From Segatella copri (GTDB lineage: Bacteria; Bacteroidota; Bacteroidia; Bacteroidales; Bacteroidaceae): DNA of 64,000 nucleotides. The first letter of the stretch is position 1; every line of letters begins with the position of its first letter. The notes under the pieces were generated by a model, which saw only the letters and a program-made list of their open reading frames with translations, did no database searches and had not been told where the DNA came from. A program made the position numbers and the translations under genes. The stretch spans positions 1 to 64,000 of the forward strand of contig NZ_VZCB01000052.1 of NCBI RefSeq assembly GCF_009494395.1, given 5' to 3'. Positions 33,429 through 43,259 of this stretch are shown here, in pieces.

Positions 33429-35591
33429 TTATTCATCTTCCTTTGCCAACTCAGCCTCGTGCTCAGCAATCAACTTGCCCTGAATGTCGGTAGGAACCAA
33501 CTCGTAGCTGGCAAACTTGGTTGTAAACGAAGCACGACCACCAGTAATCGAACTGAGAGAAATAGAGTAATTTGCAAGTTCCTTGAGAGGTATCTTAGCA
33601 CAGAGCTTCTGATAACCTGCCTCAGAATCCATACCCATGATAAGAGCACGACGTCCCTGAAGATCACTCATTACATCACCCATATAGTCGGCAGGAACAT
33701 AAACTTCCAAATCATAGATAGGTTCAAGAATCTTAGGACCAGCCTGCTTGAACGCATCGCTGAAGGCATGACGTGCAGCCAACATGAACGACAACTCGTT
33801 GCTGTCTACAGGGTGCATCTTTCCGTCATATACGATTACACGAACGTCACGAGCATAAGAACCTGTCAAAGGACCATGTTCCATACAGTCCATAATACCC
33901 TTAAGAATGGCAGGCATGAATCGGGCATCAATGGCACCACCTACAACAGAATTGAGGAATACCAACTTGCCACCCCACTCCAAAGAAACCTCTTCACGAC
34001 TCTTGATATTCATCTTGAACTCCTGACCGTTGAAAGTGAATGATGTTGGATCTGGCATACCTTCTGCATAAGGCTCAACAATGAGGTGCACCTCACCAAA
34101 CTGACCAGCACCACCACTCTGCTTCTTATGACGATAGTCTGCACGAGCCTTCTTGGTAATAGTCTCACGATATGGAATACGAGGCTCTCCGAATGTAACG
34201 TTGAGTTTCTCGTTGTTTTCCAAACGCCACTTCAATGTACGGAGGTGGAACTCACCCTGACCACGAACGATAATCTGACGCAACTCCTTGCTCTGATCAA
34301 CAATCCATGTAGGGTCTTCCTGACGCATTTTGATAAGGGCAGCCATCAGCTTCTCTGTATCCTGGGCATTAGCAGCCTTGATAGCACGAGAATACTTAGG
34401 GTTAGGATACTTGATGAAATCGAAACGCCACTCAGCACCCTTTCCATTCAAGGTATTGCCAGTCTTCACGTCCTTCATCTTCACGGTACAACCGATATCA
34501 CCAGCGTTCAACTGATCCACAGGTACACGGTTGGCACCAGCGCAGGCATAAATCTGTCCGATACGTTCCTTAGAACCACGGTCGGCATTGGTCAGGTCAT
34601 CACCACTCTTAATAGAGCCACTCATCACCTTGAAGTAACTTACCTCACCGATATGTGGTTCCATACCTGTTTTAAAGAAGTAAACACTCTCAGGACCATT
34701 GGTATCAGGAGCAATTTCCTCACCACGGGTATTGTGCAACTTAGGCATCTCGCTTACGAAAGGCACCACGTTGCCCAAGAACTCCATCAAACGATGAACA
34801 CCCATAGACTTACCTGCACAAACACAGAATACAGGGAAGATACTACGGGTAACCAATCCCTTACGGATTCCCTCGCGGAGTTCATCCTCTGTCAAGCTTT
34901 CGCTCTCGAAGAATTTCTCCATCAAGCCCTCATCGTTTTCGGCAGCAGCCTCAACGAGTGCTGCATGAAGCTCAATTGCCTTGTCCATTTCCTCCTCAGG
35001 AATATCCTCGATGATAGGAGCACCGCCTTCTGGTTTCCAGGAATATTTTTTCATCAATAAGACGTCAATGAGAGCATTGAAGCCAGGACCGGTCTCGATA
35101 GGATATTGTATCTGCACACACTTAGGACCATATATATCCTTCATAGTTGCAATGAGGTTATCGAAATCACATTTGTCAGAGTCAAGCTGGTTGACGAGGA
35201 AGATGACAGGCTTGCTCAACTTCTCGGTATAACGGAAATTGTTCTGGGTGCCTACCTCTGGACCATATTGACCATTGATAAGGATAACTGCCTGATCGGT
35301 TACGTTGAGGGATGTAATTGCACCACCAACGAAATCGTCGCTACCAGGGCAGTCGATGATATTCAACTTCTTGTTGTTCCACTCCACGTGAAAAACGGTA
35401 GGGAACACAGAGTAACCATACTCCAGCTCAACTGGGAAGTAGTCGCTCACCGTATTCTTCGCTTCTACAGAGCCTCTACGCTTGATAACGCCTGCTTCAA
35501 ATAACATACTTTCGGCAAGTGTAGTCTTGCCGCTACCCGCACTGCCCAGCAATGCAATGTTCTTAATCTCATTTGTCTGATATACTCTCAT
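33429..35591 (-). CDS. Elongation factor G paralogue (EF-G2-like) with degenerate GTPase motifs
   Basis: The protein has 720 residues and full EF-G length and domain order. The P-loop GSAGSGKT (16-23) is kept. The G3 motif reads CPGSDDF, with Ser84 where the catalytic His of the normal DTPGH is expected. The G4 NKxD motif reads NQLD (134-137), and the switch I RGIT is lost. Domains III-V are present (RETITKKARADYRHKKQSGG, then GGAIDARFMP). Known Bacteroides EF-G2 is a paralogue lacking GTPase activity and needed in the gut; this protein fits that class. A canonical EF-G should exist elsewhere in the genome. Confidence 0.85.
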   Translation of the reverse strand: MRVYQTNEIKNIALLGSAGSGKTTLAESMLFEAGVIKRRGSVEAKNTVSDYFPVELEYGYSVFPTVFHVEWNNKKLNIIDCPGSDDFVGGAITSLNVTDQAVILINGQYGPEVGTQNNFRYTEKLSKPVIFLVNQLDSDKCDFDNLIATMKDIYGPKCVQIQYPIETGPGFNALIDVLLMKKYSWKPEGGAPIIEDIPEEEMDKAIELHAALVEAAAENDEGLMEKFFESESLTEDELREGIRKGLVTRSIFPVFCVCAGKSMGVHRLMEFLGNVVPFVSEMPKLHNTRGEEIAPDTNGPESVYFFKTGMEPHIGEVSYFKVMSGSIKSGDDLTNADRGSKERIGQIYACAGANRVPVDQLNAGDIGCTVKMKDVKTGNTLNGKGAEWRFDFIKYPNPKYSRAIKAANAQDTEKLMAALIKMRQEDPTWIVDQSKELRQIIVRGQGEFHLRTLKWRLENNEKLNVTFGEPRIPYRETITKKARADYRHKKQSGGAGQFGEVHLIVEPYAEGMPDPTSFTFNGQEFKMNIKSREEVSLEWGGKLVFLNSVVGGAIDARFMPAILKGIMDCMEHGPLTGSYARDVRVIVYDGKMHPVDSNELSFMLAARHAFSDAFKQAGPKILEPIYDLEVYVPADYMGDVMSDLQGRRALIMGMDSEAGYQKLCAKIPLKELANYSISLSSITGGRASFTTKFASYELVPTDIQGKLIAEHEAELAKEDE

Positions 35592-35847
35592 GACGCTTAT
35601 AGATTTTTAAGGGTTATACATTAAATTTGCTAGTTGTTTTCAACAGTCCAACCATGCGGTTTTTCCGTTTCATGGTACTAAATTACGTTTTTTTTCTGAT
35701 ACTTCCAAAAGTTTTATCGAAAAAGTTGCCTATTTTTAAAACATATTAGTAATTTTGCATTTTGTTAAATATAGAAATCCTCCTTACACCTTATTATATA
35801 TAAGAAGATAAGGGTAAGCTAGAAGGAATAACTGGAAGTAAAAAAAT

Positions 35848-37011
35848 ATGGCTGGATTATACATACATATCCCATTTTGTGAAAGCCGCTGCATTTATTG
35901 CGGTTTTTACAGCACTACATCCCTCAAACTAAGGGATGCATACGTAGACGCACTCATCAAAGAAATGTCTCTACGCCCTATTCATCAAGAATTGGAAGAA
36001 GGAGAAAAGATAGAAACTGTATATTTAGGAGGTGGTACGCCCAGTCAACTTACGGGCGAACAACTCATCAAATTATTCGATGGAATCAATAAATATCTAG
36101 GACATTTCACTCGCGATATGGAAATCACGATAGAATGCAATCCTGATGATATTACAGAAGAGTTTTGCCAAACCCTCAAACAGCTCCCGGTCAACCGCAT
36201 CAGCATGGGTGCCCAAACTTTCAGCAATGAGCGTTTGCGCTTTTTACACCGTCGCCACAACGCTCAAGAAGTCAGAATAGCCGTAGAACGTCTGCGCAAC
36301 ATTGGCATCAACAATATCAGTATCGACCTCATGTTCGGCTTTCCCGGCGAAAATATCGAGCAATGGACAAGCGACATCCAAGAGGTCATCAGTCTGAATG
36401 TGGAACATATCTCAGCATATAGCTTGATGTACGAAGAGGGGACCTCACTCTATCGTTTATTAGAACAGGGGAAAATTGAAGAAATTGATGAAGAGATGAG
36501 CCGGAACATGTACGATACACTGATACAACTTCTTACCAAGACCGGCTACGAACATTACGAAATCAGCAACTTTGCCCGCCCAGGCTATCGTTCACGCCAC
36601 AACAGCAGCTATTGGCACGAAACTCCATACATAGGTATCGGAGCCGCAGCCCATTCATATAAACGCATCCATAAAGGAGGGCAACTTTTTGCCACAAGAA
36701 GCTGGAACATAGCTCAACTGGCACAATATATCGAAAAGATAGAACAAGGCACATTGCCATCAGAAAAAGAAGAACTTGACATCAATACCCGATACAACGA
36801 CCTCATCGCTACTGCCCTACGTACTTCCGATGGCATCAGTATAAAACATGTGGCAGAAGAATTTGGAGAAGAGCTAACCCGTCAACTAACTTCGGAAGCT
36901 CAAAAGCATATTGCCCGCGGCCTGATGAAGATAGAGAACGACCACCTCTCGCTCACTCCTAAAGGACTCTATGTTTCTGATGATATCATGAGCGACTTCA
37001 TGATAGTGTAA
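35848..37011 (+). CDS. hemW: Radical SAM family heme chaperone HemW
   Basis: The protein has 387 residues. The 4Fe-4S motif is FCESRCIYCGFYS (CxxxCxxC). GGGTPSQL, IECNPDDIT, SMGAQTFSNERLRFLHRRH and DLMFGFPGE follow, all typical of HemW and HemN-like proteins. HemW inserts heme into enzymes; the family is often misannotated as coproporphyrinogen oxidase. The HemW_C domain is present (YNDLIATALRTSDGI). It is a single gene ending in a perfect 17-bp terminator. Confidence 0.93.
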   Translation: MAGLYIHIPFCESRCIYCGFYSTTSLKLRDAYVDALIKEMSLRPIHQELEEGEKIETVYLGGGTPSQLTGEQLIKLFDGINKYLGHFTRDMEITIECNPDDITEEFCQTLKQLPVNRISMGAQTFSNERLRFLHRRHNAQEVRIAVERLRNIGINNISIDLMFGFPGENIEQWTSDIQEVISLNVEHISAYSLMYEEGTSLYRLLEQGKIEEIDEEMSRNMYDTLIQLLTKTGYEHYEISNFARPGYRSRHNSSYWHETPYIGIGAAAHSYKRIHKGGQLFATRSWNIAQLAQYIEKIEQGTLPSEKEELDINTRYNDLIATALRTSDGISIKHVAEEFGEELTRQLTSEAQKHIARGLMKIENDHLSLTPKGLYVSDDIMSDFMIV

Positions 37012-37054
37012 AAAAAGTTGCGACATATTCTAATCCAGAATATGTCGCAACTTA
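37011..37054. terminator. Terminator after hemW
   Basis: AAGTTGCGACATATTCT (37015-37031) and its exact reverse complement (37037-37053) form a 17-bp stem with a five-base loop, between two convergent genes. Confidence 0.92.
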
Positions 37055-37056
37055 TA

Positions 37057-37419
37057 TTATGACCAAGACTCAATTTTGTCTAGACCATATTTCTTATAAC
37101 GTTCATAATAGAAATTCTTAATAGCATCCAATGCCTGAATCGTAGTCTTTTTCTTTTGCAGATAAGGCTTGACCATCTGAAGTAGCGCAAAAAGCACAAC
37201 CACAACAAGCAAAACCACGCCCCATGACAGAATTTCACTTTCAAAATTCAATCTAGGCTGAAGTATGATGCCAACAGCTATCGGCAATACAAAGCATACC
37301 CAATCCATCGGGGTATCTAAGCGCGTAGACTCAAGATACTCTTCTCTCAAGTTCTTTGGCGATTTCAAAATCAACCTTTTTTGATGCTTTAGCCAATAAT
37401 CTTCAAACTCTTTTTCCAT
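37057..37419 (-). CDS. Two-span membrane protein, unknown function
   Basis: The frame is open from 37491, but I start it at the ATG at 37419 (MEKEFEDYWLKHQKRLILKS), because the preceding residues look non-coding. That gives 120 residues. A charged N-terminal part is followed by two hydrophobic spans (VCFVLPIAVGIILQP and SWGVVLLVVVVLFALLQMV) and a basic tail rich in Tyr and Lys. No family is recognised with confidence. It sits alone between hemW and the citrate synthase operon. Confidence 0.6.
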   Translation of the reverse strand: MEKEFEDYWLKHQKRLILKSPKNLREEYLESTRLDTPMDWVCFVLPIAVGIILQPRLNFESEILSWGVVLLVVVVLFALLQMVKPYLQKKKTTIQALDAIKNFYYERYKKYGLDKIESWS

Positions 37420-37491
37420 AATTTTTTCATTTACTGTTCCGCTCATCACCAAAAGAAATTCAATTGATAAAAAACGGAGCTCATAACGCAA

Positions 37492-37866
37492 TCCATTTTG
37501 ATTAATACTAATTTAAACTTACGGTGAGATCTAAGTTTAAAACATTTACTATAGCTAGACCTCAACTTTCATCTTTTAACTGAAAACGTAATTTCAATAT
37601 GCAAAATTATCACATTATTTTGAGAACAGCAAATAAACACCCCTATTTTCATGAATTATTAACGTTTTTTATGCACCAAAAGTGTAGACTCTCAATAAAC
37701 ACATTCAAAAAGCAACAAAATACAAGCATCTTGACTGCAACTGTCCTCAAAAAGATAACAGAAACGCCATTACCATCCTTTATTGGCTTTTTATCAGAAA
37801 AAAGCTGGCAATACCCACTACGAGTATTGCCAGCTTTTATATATTTCAATAAAAGGAATCACCGTT
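37492..37866. other. Intergenic region with one terminator
   Basis: No gene is supported in this AT-rich 375-bp stretch. The only clear structure is a perfect stem, AAAGCTGGCAATAC (37801-37814) with GTATTGCCAGCTTT (37825-37838), a terminator for gltA with T runs on both strands. Confidence 0.8.
37799..37841. terminator. Terminator downstream of gltA
   Basis: The 14-bp perfect stem described at 37801-37838 lies about 30 bases beyond the gltA stop, with A and T runs flanking it. Confidence 0.9.
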
Positions 37867-39213
37867 TTATCTTTCATCAAGCGGCTGATAATCAAGCTCA
37901 CCAAGAATGTTCTTATAAGCTGGACGAATGATACGACGACCCTCAAAGTTGAGTTCCTCGATACGATGTGCAGTCCAGCCCACAATACGAGCCATAGCGA
38001 AGATTGGAGTATAAATCTCTTGTGGCAGACCTATCATTTCATAGATAAAGCCACTATAAAAATCGAGGTTTGCACACGCAGGCTTACTTCCTCCACGATG
38101 CTCCTGCAAACATTTGATTCCCTCCTGCTCTATCAATTTCAAGAAATTGTACTCATCTTCTCTACCTTTTTCCTTGGCAAGTTCACCAGCCAAGCGCTTC
38201 AATTCTACAGCACGAGGATCGCTCAATGTGTAAACGGCATGACCGATACCATAGATAAGTCCCGTCTTATCATAAGCCTCCTTATTGAGCATACGCTTGA
38301 GATAAATATCCAATTCGTTTACATTGGTCCAATCCTTGATTGCCTCTTTTAAGTGGTGGAACATATTGATAACCTTGATATTGGCACCACCATGCAAAGG
38401 ACCTTTCAAACTTCCGATACCTGCTGCGATAGAGCTGTAGGTATCTGTACGAGTAGAAGATGTAACACGCACTGTAAAGGTTGAGTTATTACCTCCACCA
38501 TGCTCTGCCTGAATAATCAAGAGAAGATCGAGCATACGCGCATCCAGCTCAGAATAGTTCTCATGCTTCATCATGTAAAGAAAGTTCTCTGCAATAGAGA
38601 GATTCTCACGAGGATGACGAATATGAAGACTTCTACCCTGCACTGAATGACGGTAAATATTGTATGCATAGGCAATAATCGTAGGGAACTTTGCTATCAG
38701 CTCAATGCTTTGGCGCATCAAGTTATCACGACTGATATCATCAGGATTTGGATCAAAAGTGTACATTTCGAGCACACAACGAGCCAAAATATTCATGATA
38801 TTGCTACCCTCCAACTCAATAATGTGGGTAATTGTACGGTGATCGAGCGGCATATTGTCGTTCAGAAGTTCCTTAAATGCCTCCAGTTCCTCCTTATCAG
38901 GCAACTGACCAGAGAGCAGGAGGAAGGCAACCTCCTCAAAACCGAAGCGCTTTTCCTTCAGAAGTGGGCTTACCAGATCATCCAGCTCATAGCCACGATA
39001 GTAAAGTTTACCCTCTGTAGGGGTCAACTTGCCATCTGCATCGCGCTCATAACCCACGACATTACCTATATTGGTCAATCCAACCAATACACCAGAACCA
39101 TCCTCATTACGAAGTCCACGCTTTACATTAAACTTCTTGAATGCCTCTTTATCAATCTTGCATGAGTTTTTAACCTCATCACTCAGCTTATATATTAAAT
39201 ATTCTTTGTTCAT
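37867..39213 (-). CDS. gltA: Citrate synthase
   Basis: I start at the ATG at 39213 (MNKEYLIYKLSDEVKNSCKI, 448 residues), because a longer open frame would run into acn. Key motifs are KLYYRGYELDDL, IIQAEHGGGNNSTFTVRV (catalytic His), GPLHGGAN and GLIYGIGHAVYTLSDPRA (second catalytic His). The C-terminus has DFYSGFIYEMIGLP. It condenses acetyl-CoA and oxaloacetate. It starts two bases after the acn stop, so translation is coupled. Confidence 0.95.
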   Translation of the reverse strand: MNKEYLIYKLSDEVKNSCKIDKEAFKKFNVKRGLRNEDGSGVLVGLTNIGNVVGYERDADGKLTPTEGKLYYRGYELDDLVSPLLKEKRFGFEEVAFLLLSGQLPDKEELEAFKELLNDNMPLDHRTITHIIELEGSNIMNILARCVLEMYTFDPNPDDISRDNLMRQSIELIAKFPTIIAYAYNIYRHSVQGRSLHIRHPRENLSIAENFLYMMKHENYSELDARMLDLLLIIQAEHGGGNNSTFTVRVTSSTRTDTYSSIAAGIGSLKGPLHGGANIKVINMFHHLKEAIKDWTNVNELDIYLKRMLNKEAYDKTGLIYGIGHAVYTLSDPRAVELKRLAGELAKEKGREDEYNFLKLIEQEGIKCLQEHRGGSKPACANLDFYSGFIYEMIGLPQEIYTPIFAMARIVGWTAHRIEELNFEGRRIIRPAYKNILGELDYQPLDER

Positions 39214-39215
39214 GA

Positions 39216-41486
39216 CTACTTGTTTTTTGCAGCAAAATTCAATGCAGAACCAGCCTTGAACCATGCTATCTGTGTATCATTATAGGTATGTTCTACCTCA
39301 AAACTATCCTCAGAACCATCTTTATGCTTTAAAGTAACGGTGAGTTTAGAGCCAGGAGCAAACTCCTTCAAACCAGTCAACGAGATACGGTCGTCTTCCT
39401 GTACCTTGTTATAATCGTCCTTGTTGCAGAATGTTAGAGCAAGCATACCCTGCTTCTTCAAGTTTGTCTCATGAATTCTGGCAAAACTCTTAGCCAAAAT
39501 CACCTTTACATTCAGGAAACGAGGCTCCATAGCGGCATGTTCACGAGAAGATCCCTCGCCGTAATTATCCTCTGCCACCACGATGCTGCTGATTCCCTGT
39601 GCCTTGTAAGCCTTAGCTGCTGTAGAAACCTCAACATAATCGCCATCCAACTGGTTCTTCACCTTATTACTTTCACCGTTGAAGGCATTCACGGCTCCCA
39701 TCAGAAGGTTGTCTGAAATATTCTGCAGATGTCCACGGAACTTCAACCAAGGTCCAGCCATAGAAATATGGTCTGTGGTACACTTTCCTTCCGTCTTGAT
39801 AAGTAAAGGCATGTCTACCAAATCCTTACCATCCCAAGGAGCAAAAGGAGCCAGTTTCTGAAGACGATTGCTGTCTGGAGCAATAACTACCTCTACATTT
39901 GCATTTTCTTCACTTGGAGCAATGAATCCCTTGTCTTCTACGGCAAATCCCTTTGGAGGGAAAGTAAAGCCTGTAGGAGCATCGAGCTTCACGCTATTGC
40001 CATCCTTGTCCAGCAAAGTATCGGTAGCAGGATTGAAATCCAATCTGCCAGCAATGGTCAGAGCCACCGTAAGTTCAGGACTTCCAATGAAGGCAAACGT
40101 ATTAGGGTTACCATCAGCACGACGGCGGAAGTTTCTATTAAAAGAGGTAACAATAGCATTCTTGCGAGTATTGTCTTCTGTATGACGCTTCCACTGTCCG
40201 ATGCAAGGACCGCAGGCATTGGTCATGATAAGAGCTCCAATCTTCTTAAAGTCATCAAGGATGCCATCACGCTCGGCAGTATAGCGAATCTGCTCAGAAC
40301 CAGGATTAATGATTAGCTGACCTTTCACTTCAATACCCTTCTCATAAGCCTGACGAGCCACGCTAGCCGCACGGGCAAGATCCTGATAAGAAGAGTTGGT
40401 ACAACTACCTACCAAACCTACTTCTACCACCATAGGATAATCATTGGCAGGACCTTTAGCCTTCATGTGAGATATTGGCGTTGCTGCATCTGGAGTGAAC
40501 GGACCATTCAAATGAGGCTCCACCTTAGAAAGGTCTATTTCTACAATCTGGTCATAGAAAGCAGAAGGATTAGCCAAAACTTCATCATCTGCACGGAGTT
40601 CTTCCGCATTCTGCTGTGCGAGAGATGCAATTTCTTCACGACCCGTCTTACGCAGATATTCACCGGCATTCTGGTCGAATGGGAAGATAGAGCAAGTAGC
40701 ACCCAACTCAGCACCCATGTTACAGATAGTTGCCTTACCTGTAGTAGAGATACTATCCAATCCCTCACCAAAGTATTCGAGAATAGCGTTGGTACCTCCC
40801 TTTACGGTAAGAATACCAAGAATTTCAAGAATCACATCCTTAGGAGTTGCCCATCCTGAAAGCTTACCGGTCAGATGAACACCGATAAGACGAGGCATCT
40901 TGAGTTCCCAAGGCTGACCGGTCAACACATCCACAGCATCAGCACCACCTACACCAACAGCTACCATTCCTAAGCCACCGGCATTAGGAGTATGGGAATC
41001 GGTACCCACCATCATACCTCCTGGGAAGGCGTAGTTTTCGAGTACTACCTGATGAATGATACCTGCACCAGGTCCCCAAAAACCGATATGATATTTCTGA
41101 GATACGGACTTCAAGAAATCGTAGACCTCTTTATTTGTCTTGCAAGCCTCAGGAAGATCGATGTTAGCGCCCACATCAGCGCGAATCAAATGATCACAAT
41201 GTACGGAAGCAGGCACAGCTACCTTATCCTTACCCGCATTCATGAACTGCAAGAGTGCCATCTGCGCCGTAGCATCCTGCATCGCCACGCGATTAGGTCG
41301 GAAGTCAACATATTCTACACCTCTTTTATATGGTCGCAACTGAGTCGGGTCGAAAAGATGTGCAAAAAGCACCTTCTCGGCATAAGTAAGAGGTCGTTTC
41401 ACTGTAGCCTTTGCTTGGGCTACACTCTCCGAATACGAAGCATAAAAGCTTCTCAGCATTTCAATGTCCAGTATCATCTTATTCAC
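39216..41486 (-). CDS. acnA: Aconitate hydratase (mitochondrial-like)
   Basis: The protein has 756 residues. The [4Fe-4S] ligands are the Cys in [11 protein letters not shown] and the two Cys in [29 protein letters not shown] and the C-terminal swivel domain with [15 protein letters not shown] are present. The length and the DSHTPNAGG form fit mitochondrial-type aconitase, known from Bacteroides fragilis. It isomerises citrate to isocitrate. gltA follows after two bases. In Bacteroides an isocitrate dehydrogenase gene lies between them; here it does not. Confidence 0.95.
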   Translation of the reverse strand: MNKMILDIEMLRSFYASYSESVAQAKATVKRPLTYAEKVLFAHLFDPTQLRPYKRGVEYVDFRPNRVAMQDATAQMALLQFMNAGKDKVAVPASVHCDHLIRADVGANIDLPEACKTNKEVYDFLKSVSQKYHIGFWGPGAGIIHQVVLENYAFPGGMMVGTDSHTPNAGGLGMVAVGVGGADAVDVLTGQPWELKMPRLIGVHLTGKLSGWATPKDVILEILGILTVKGGTNAILEYFGEGLDSISTTGKATICNMGAELGATCSIFPFDQNAGEYLRKTGREEIASLAQQNAEELRADDEVLANPSAFYDQIVEIDLSKVEPHLNGPFTPDAATPISHMKAKGPANDYPMVVEVGLVGSCTNSSYQDLARAASVARQAYEKGIEVKGQLIINPGSEQIRYTAERDGILDDFKKIGALIMTNACGPCIGQWKRHTEDNTRKNAIVTSFNRNFRRRADGNPNTFAFIGSPELTVALTIAGRLDFNPATDTLLDKDGNSVKLDAPTGFTFPPKGFAVEDKGFIAPSEENANVEVVIAPDSNRLQKLAPFAPWDGKDLVDMPLLIKTEGKCTTDHISMAGPWLKFRGHLQNISDNLLMGAVNAFNGESNKVKNQLDGDYVEVSTAAKAYKAQGISSIVVAEDNYGEGSSREHAAMEPRFLNVKVILAKSFARIHETNLKKQGMLALTFCNKDDYNKVQEDDRISLTGLKEFAPGSKLTVTLKHKDGSEDSFEVEHTYNDTQIAWFKAGSALNFAAKNK

Positions 41487-41763
41487 TAATTATTATTTAT
41501 TACCACATTCATAAATGCAATCTTTTCTACAAGAATATGCATTACATCGAATTATTTGTTTGCAAAATTACAAATTTTTCTGCAATTAGTAGCACTTTTT
41601 ATTAAAAATTTAGCATTTTGATACCGCATTTCTTGTTTTTTGATAAATTTGTTGCATATTTATGCCATTTTCACCAACAATCCACTTCAAAACAACAAAT
41701 TCTAAGAGAAAAATAAGGAAAAACAAAAAATAGTAAGAAAAGAAAAAGAAAAAGCAAAAAATA
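41487..41763. other. Intergenic region between acnA and trmD
   Basis: No gene is seen. A possible -7 box TAATTTTG for acnA lies at 41570-41563 on the minus strand, but I found no matching TTTG at the proper distance. The rest is AT-rich, with A-rich tracts before the trmD promoter. Confidence 0.6.
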
Positions 41764-41795
41764 TTTGGAGCATTCCACTTTATTTATTACTTTTG
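41764..41795 (+). promoter_or_regulatory. trmD promoter
   Basis: TTTG at 41764-41767 and TACTTTTG at 41788-41795 are 20 bases apart. The start point would fall near 41801-41803, immediately before the ATG at 41804. Confidence 0.75.
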
Positions 41796-41803
41796 CACGT
41801 AAT

Positions 41804-42481
41804 ATGAGAATAGACATTATAACAGTATTACCAGAGATGCTGGAAGGATTCTTCGGCGAATCAATCCTGGCACGTGCGCAGAAGAAGGGTCTTGCAGAGA
41901 TTCATCTTCATAACCTGCGCGACTATACATTAGATAAATGGAAACGAGTAGATGACTATCCTTACGGCGGAAGTGCTGGCATGGTAATGCAATGCGAACC
42001 TATCGACCGATGCATTGCTGCACTAAAAGCCGAACGCGACTATGACGATGTCATATACGTTTCACCCGACGGCGAAACTTTCAACCAGAAGATTGCCAAC
42101 GAGATGTCCATGCTGGGCAACCTCATTATTCTGTGTGGTCACTACAAGGGAATAGACCAACGTGTACGCGACCATCTCATCACAAGAGAAATCAGCGTAG
42201 GCGACTATGTGTTAACCGGTGGTGAATTGGCTGCTGCCATCATCTCAGATGCGGTAATCAGATTGGTACCAGGCGTCATCAGCGATGAACAGAGTGCCCT
42301 TTCCGATTGCTTCCAAGACGACATTCTTGCTGCTCCTATCTATACCCGCCCTGCCGATTACAAGGGATGGAAAGTACCAGAAATCTTACTGAGCGGTAAT
42401 GAAGCAAAAATCCGTCAATGGGAATTCGACCAAGCCATGGAGAGAACCAAGCGTTTGCGCCCTGACTTATTGAAAGAATAA
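41804..42481 (+). CDS. trmD: tRNA (guanine-37-N1)-methyltransferase
   Basis: I use the ATG at 41804 ([20 protein letters not shown], 225 residues); an in-frame ATG at 41765 falls inside the promoter. Conserved SPOUT/TrmD sequences are [49 protein letters not shown] and [12 protein letters not shown]. It methylates G37 of tRNAs reading CNN/GNN-type codons to prevent frameshifting. It is not linked to rpsP, rimM or rplS here, unlike in proteobacteria. Confidence 0.96.
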   Translation: MRIDIITVLPEMLEGFFGESILARAQKKGLAEIHLHNLRDYTLDKWKRVDDYPYGGSAGMVMQCEPIDRCIAALKAERDYDDVIYVSPDGETFNQKIANEMSMLGNLIILCGHYKGIDQRVRDHLITREISVGDYVLTGGELAAAIISDAVIRLVPGVISDEQSALSDCFQDDILAAPIYTRPADYKGWKVPEILLSGNEAKIRQWEFDQAMERTKRLRPDLLKE

Positions 42482-42502
42482 ACATCTAAAAGCAAACTTC
42501 AG

Positions 42503-42537
42503 ATTAGGCATAGCGAAAAGACCAGACTATGCCTAAT
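42503..42537. repeat. Perfect hairpin between trmD and the CD225 gene
   Basis: ATTAGGCATAG (42503-42513) and CTATGCCTAAT (42527-42537) form a perfect 11-bp stem with a 13-base loop. There is no T run on either strand, so it may be a factor-independent stop, a processing site or an operator. Confidence 0.7.
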
Positions 42538-42567
42538 GTAAAACCAAATGGTCTATATTCTTACATC

Positions 42568-42858
42568 ATGGAACAAAACTTTCAAGAGCAACAAGCTTCT
42601 ACCCCTATGCCTCCAAAGCCTGACAACAATTTGGTATTGGCTATTGTTTGCACCGTTTGCTGCTGTTTGCCATTTGGCATTGTGGGCATCATAAAAGCCA
42701 GCAAAGTAAATGGGCTTTACCTCACAAAGCAATACGAAGCTGCTACATTAATGGCTCAAGATGCCAAAAAATGGAGTATCATCGGTATCATAACAGGTCT
42801 TGTAATACAGGTAATTTACGTCATTTTCTATGGTGCAGCATTGGCATCACAATTATAG
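42568..42858 (+). CDS. CD225/dispanin family membrane protein
   Basis: I start at the ATG at 42568 (MEQNFQEQQASTPMPPKPDN, 96 residues); an upstream ATG at 42529 lies inside the 42503-42537 hairpin. A Pro-rich N-terminus is followed by the intramembrane segment LVLAIVCTVCCCLPFGIVGI, then IIKASKVNGLYLTKQYEAA and a second span. This is the CD225 (dispanin) fold seen in eukaryotic IFITM proteins and many Bacteroidetes. The bacterial role is unknown. It heads a three-gene set with DUF2752 and TM2 proteins. Confidence 0.85.
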   Translation: MEQNFQEQQASTPMPPKPDNNLVLAIVCTVCCCLPFGIVGIIKASKVNGLYLTKQYEAATLMAQDAKKWSIIGIITGLVIQVIYVIFYGAALASQL

Positions 42859-42870
42859 ATTTGAGATACA

Positions 42871-43248
42871 TTGAAGCACATCAATAGATATACATTATTA
42901 ATAATAGTTATAATCGGTCTACTAATTTTATATAAATATAACCCCTTACAATATTGGTTTTGGCCAAAATGTCCTATCAAACTAATAACTGGACTAAATT
43001 GTCCGGCTTGTGGGATACAGAGGTTTATTCACACAGCACTGCAAGGAGATTTTATAAGGGCATGCCATTATAACTATTATTTACTTTACGCTTTACCGTA
43101 TGTTATCATGATAGTTGTCACTTACTATTTACCCAATAGCAAAATAAAAGTTAGACTAAAAGATATCTTAGAAAGTACAATTGCAATAAGAATATATGTA
43201 ACTACATTTTTTATTTGGTTTATAGCAAGAAACATATTAAACTTATAA
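42871..43248 (+). CDS. DUF2752 family membrane protein
   Basis: The frame begins with TTG at 42871 (then KHINRYTLLIIVIIGLLIL); no ATG occurs before residue 79, so a TTG start is likely. The product has 125 residues. The family motif CPIKLITGLNCPACGIQRF is clear, with the CPxCGxxR-like signature, and is followed by HTALQGDF and two more spans. Function is unknown. It lies 12 bases after the CD225 gene and 11 bases before the TM2 gene. Confidence 0.85.
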   Translation: MKHINRYTLLIIVIIGLLILYKYNPLQYWFWPKCPIKLITGLNCPACGIQRFIHTALQGDFIRACHYNYYLLYALPYVIMIVVTYYLPNSKIKVRLKDILESTIAIRIYVTTFFIWFIARNILNL

Positions 43249-43259
43249 TACTCTTCAGA

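Noticed and set aside
39214..39264. Longer N-terminus for citrate synthase
   Set aside because: It would overlap the acnA C-terminus. The ATG at 39213 gives a two-base gap and a normal protein.
42529..42567. Upstream ATG for the CD225 protein
   Set aside because: It lies within a perfect hairpin and adds residues unlike the family. The ATG at 42568 was used.
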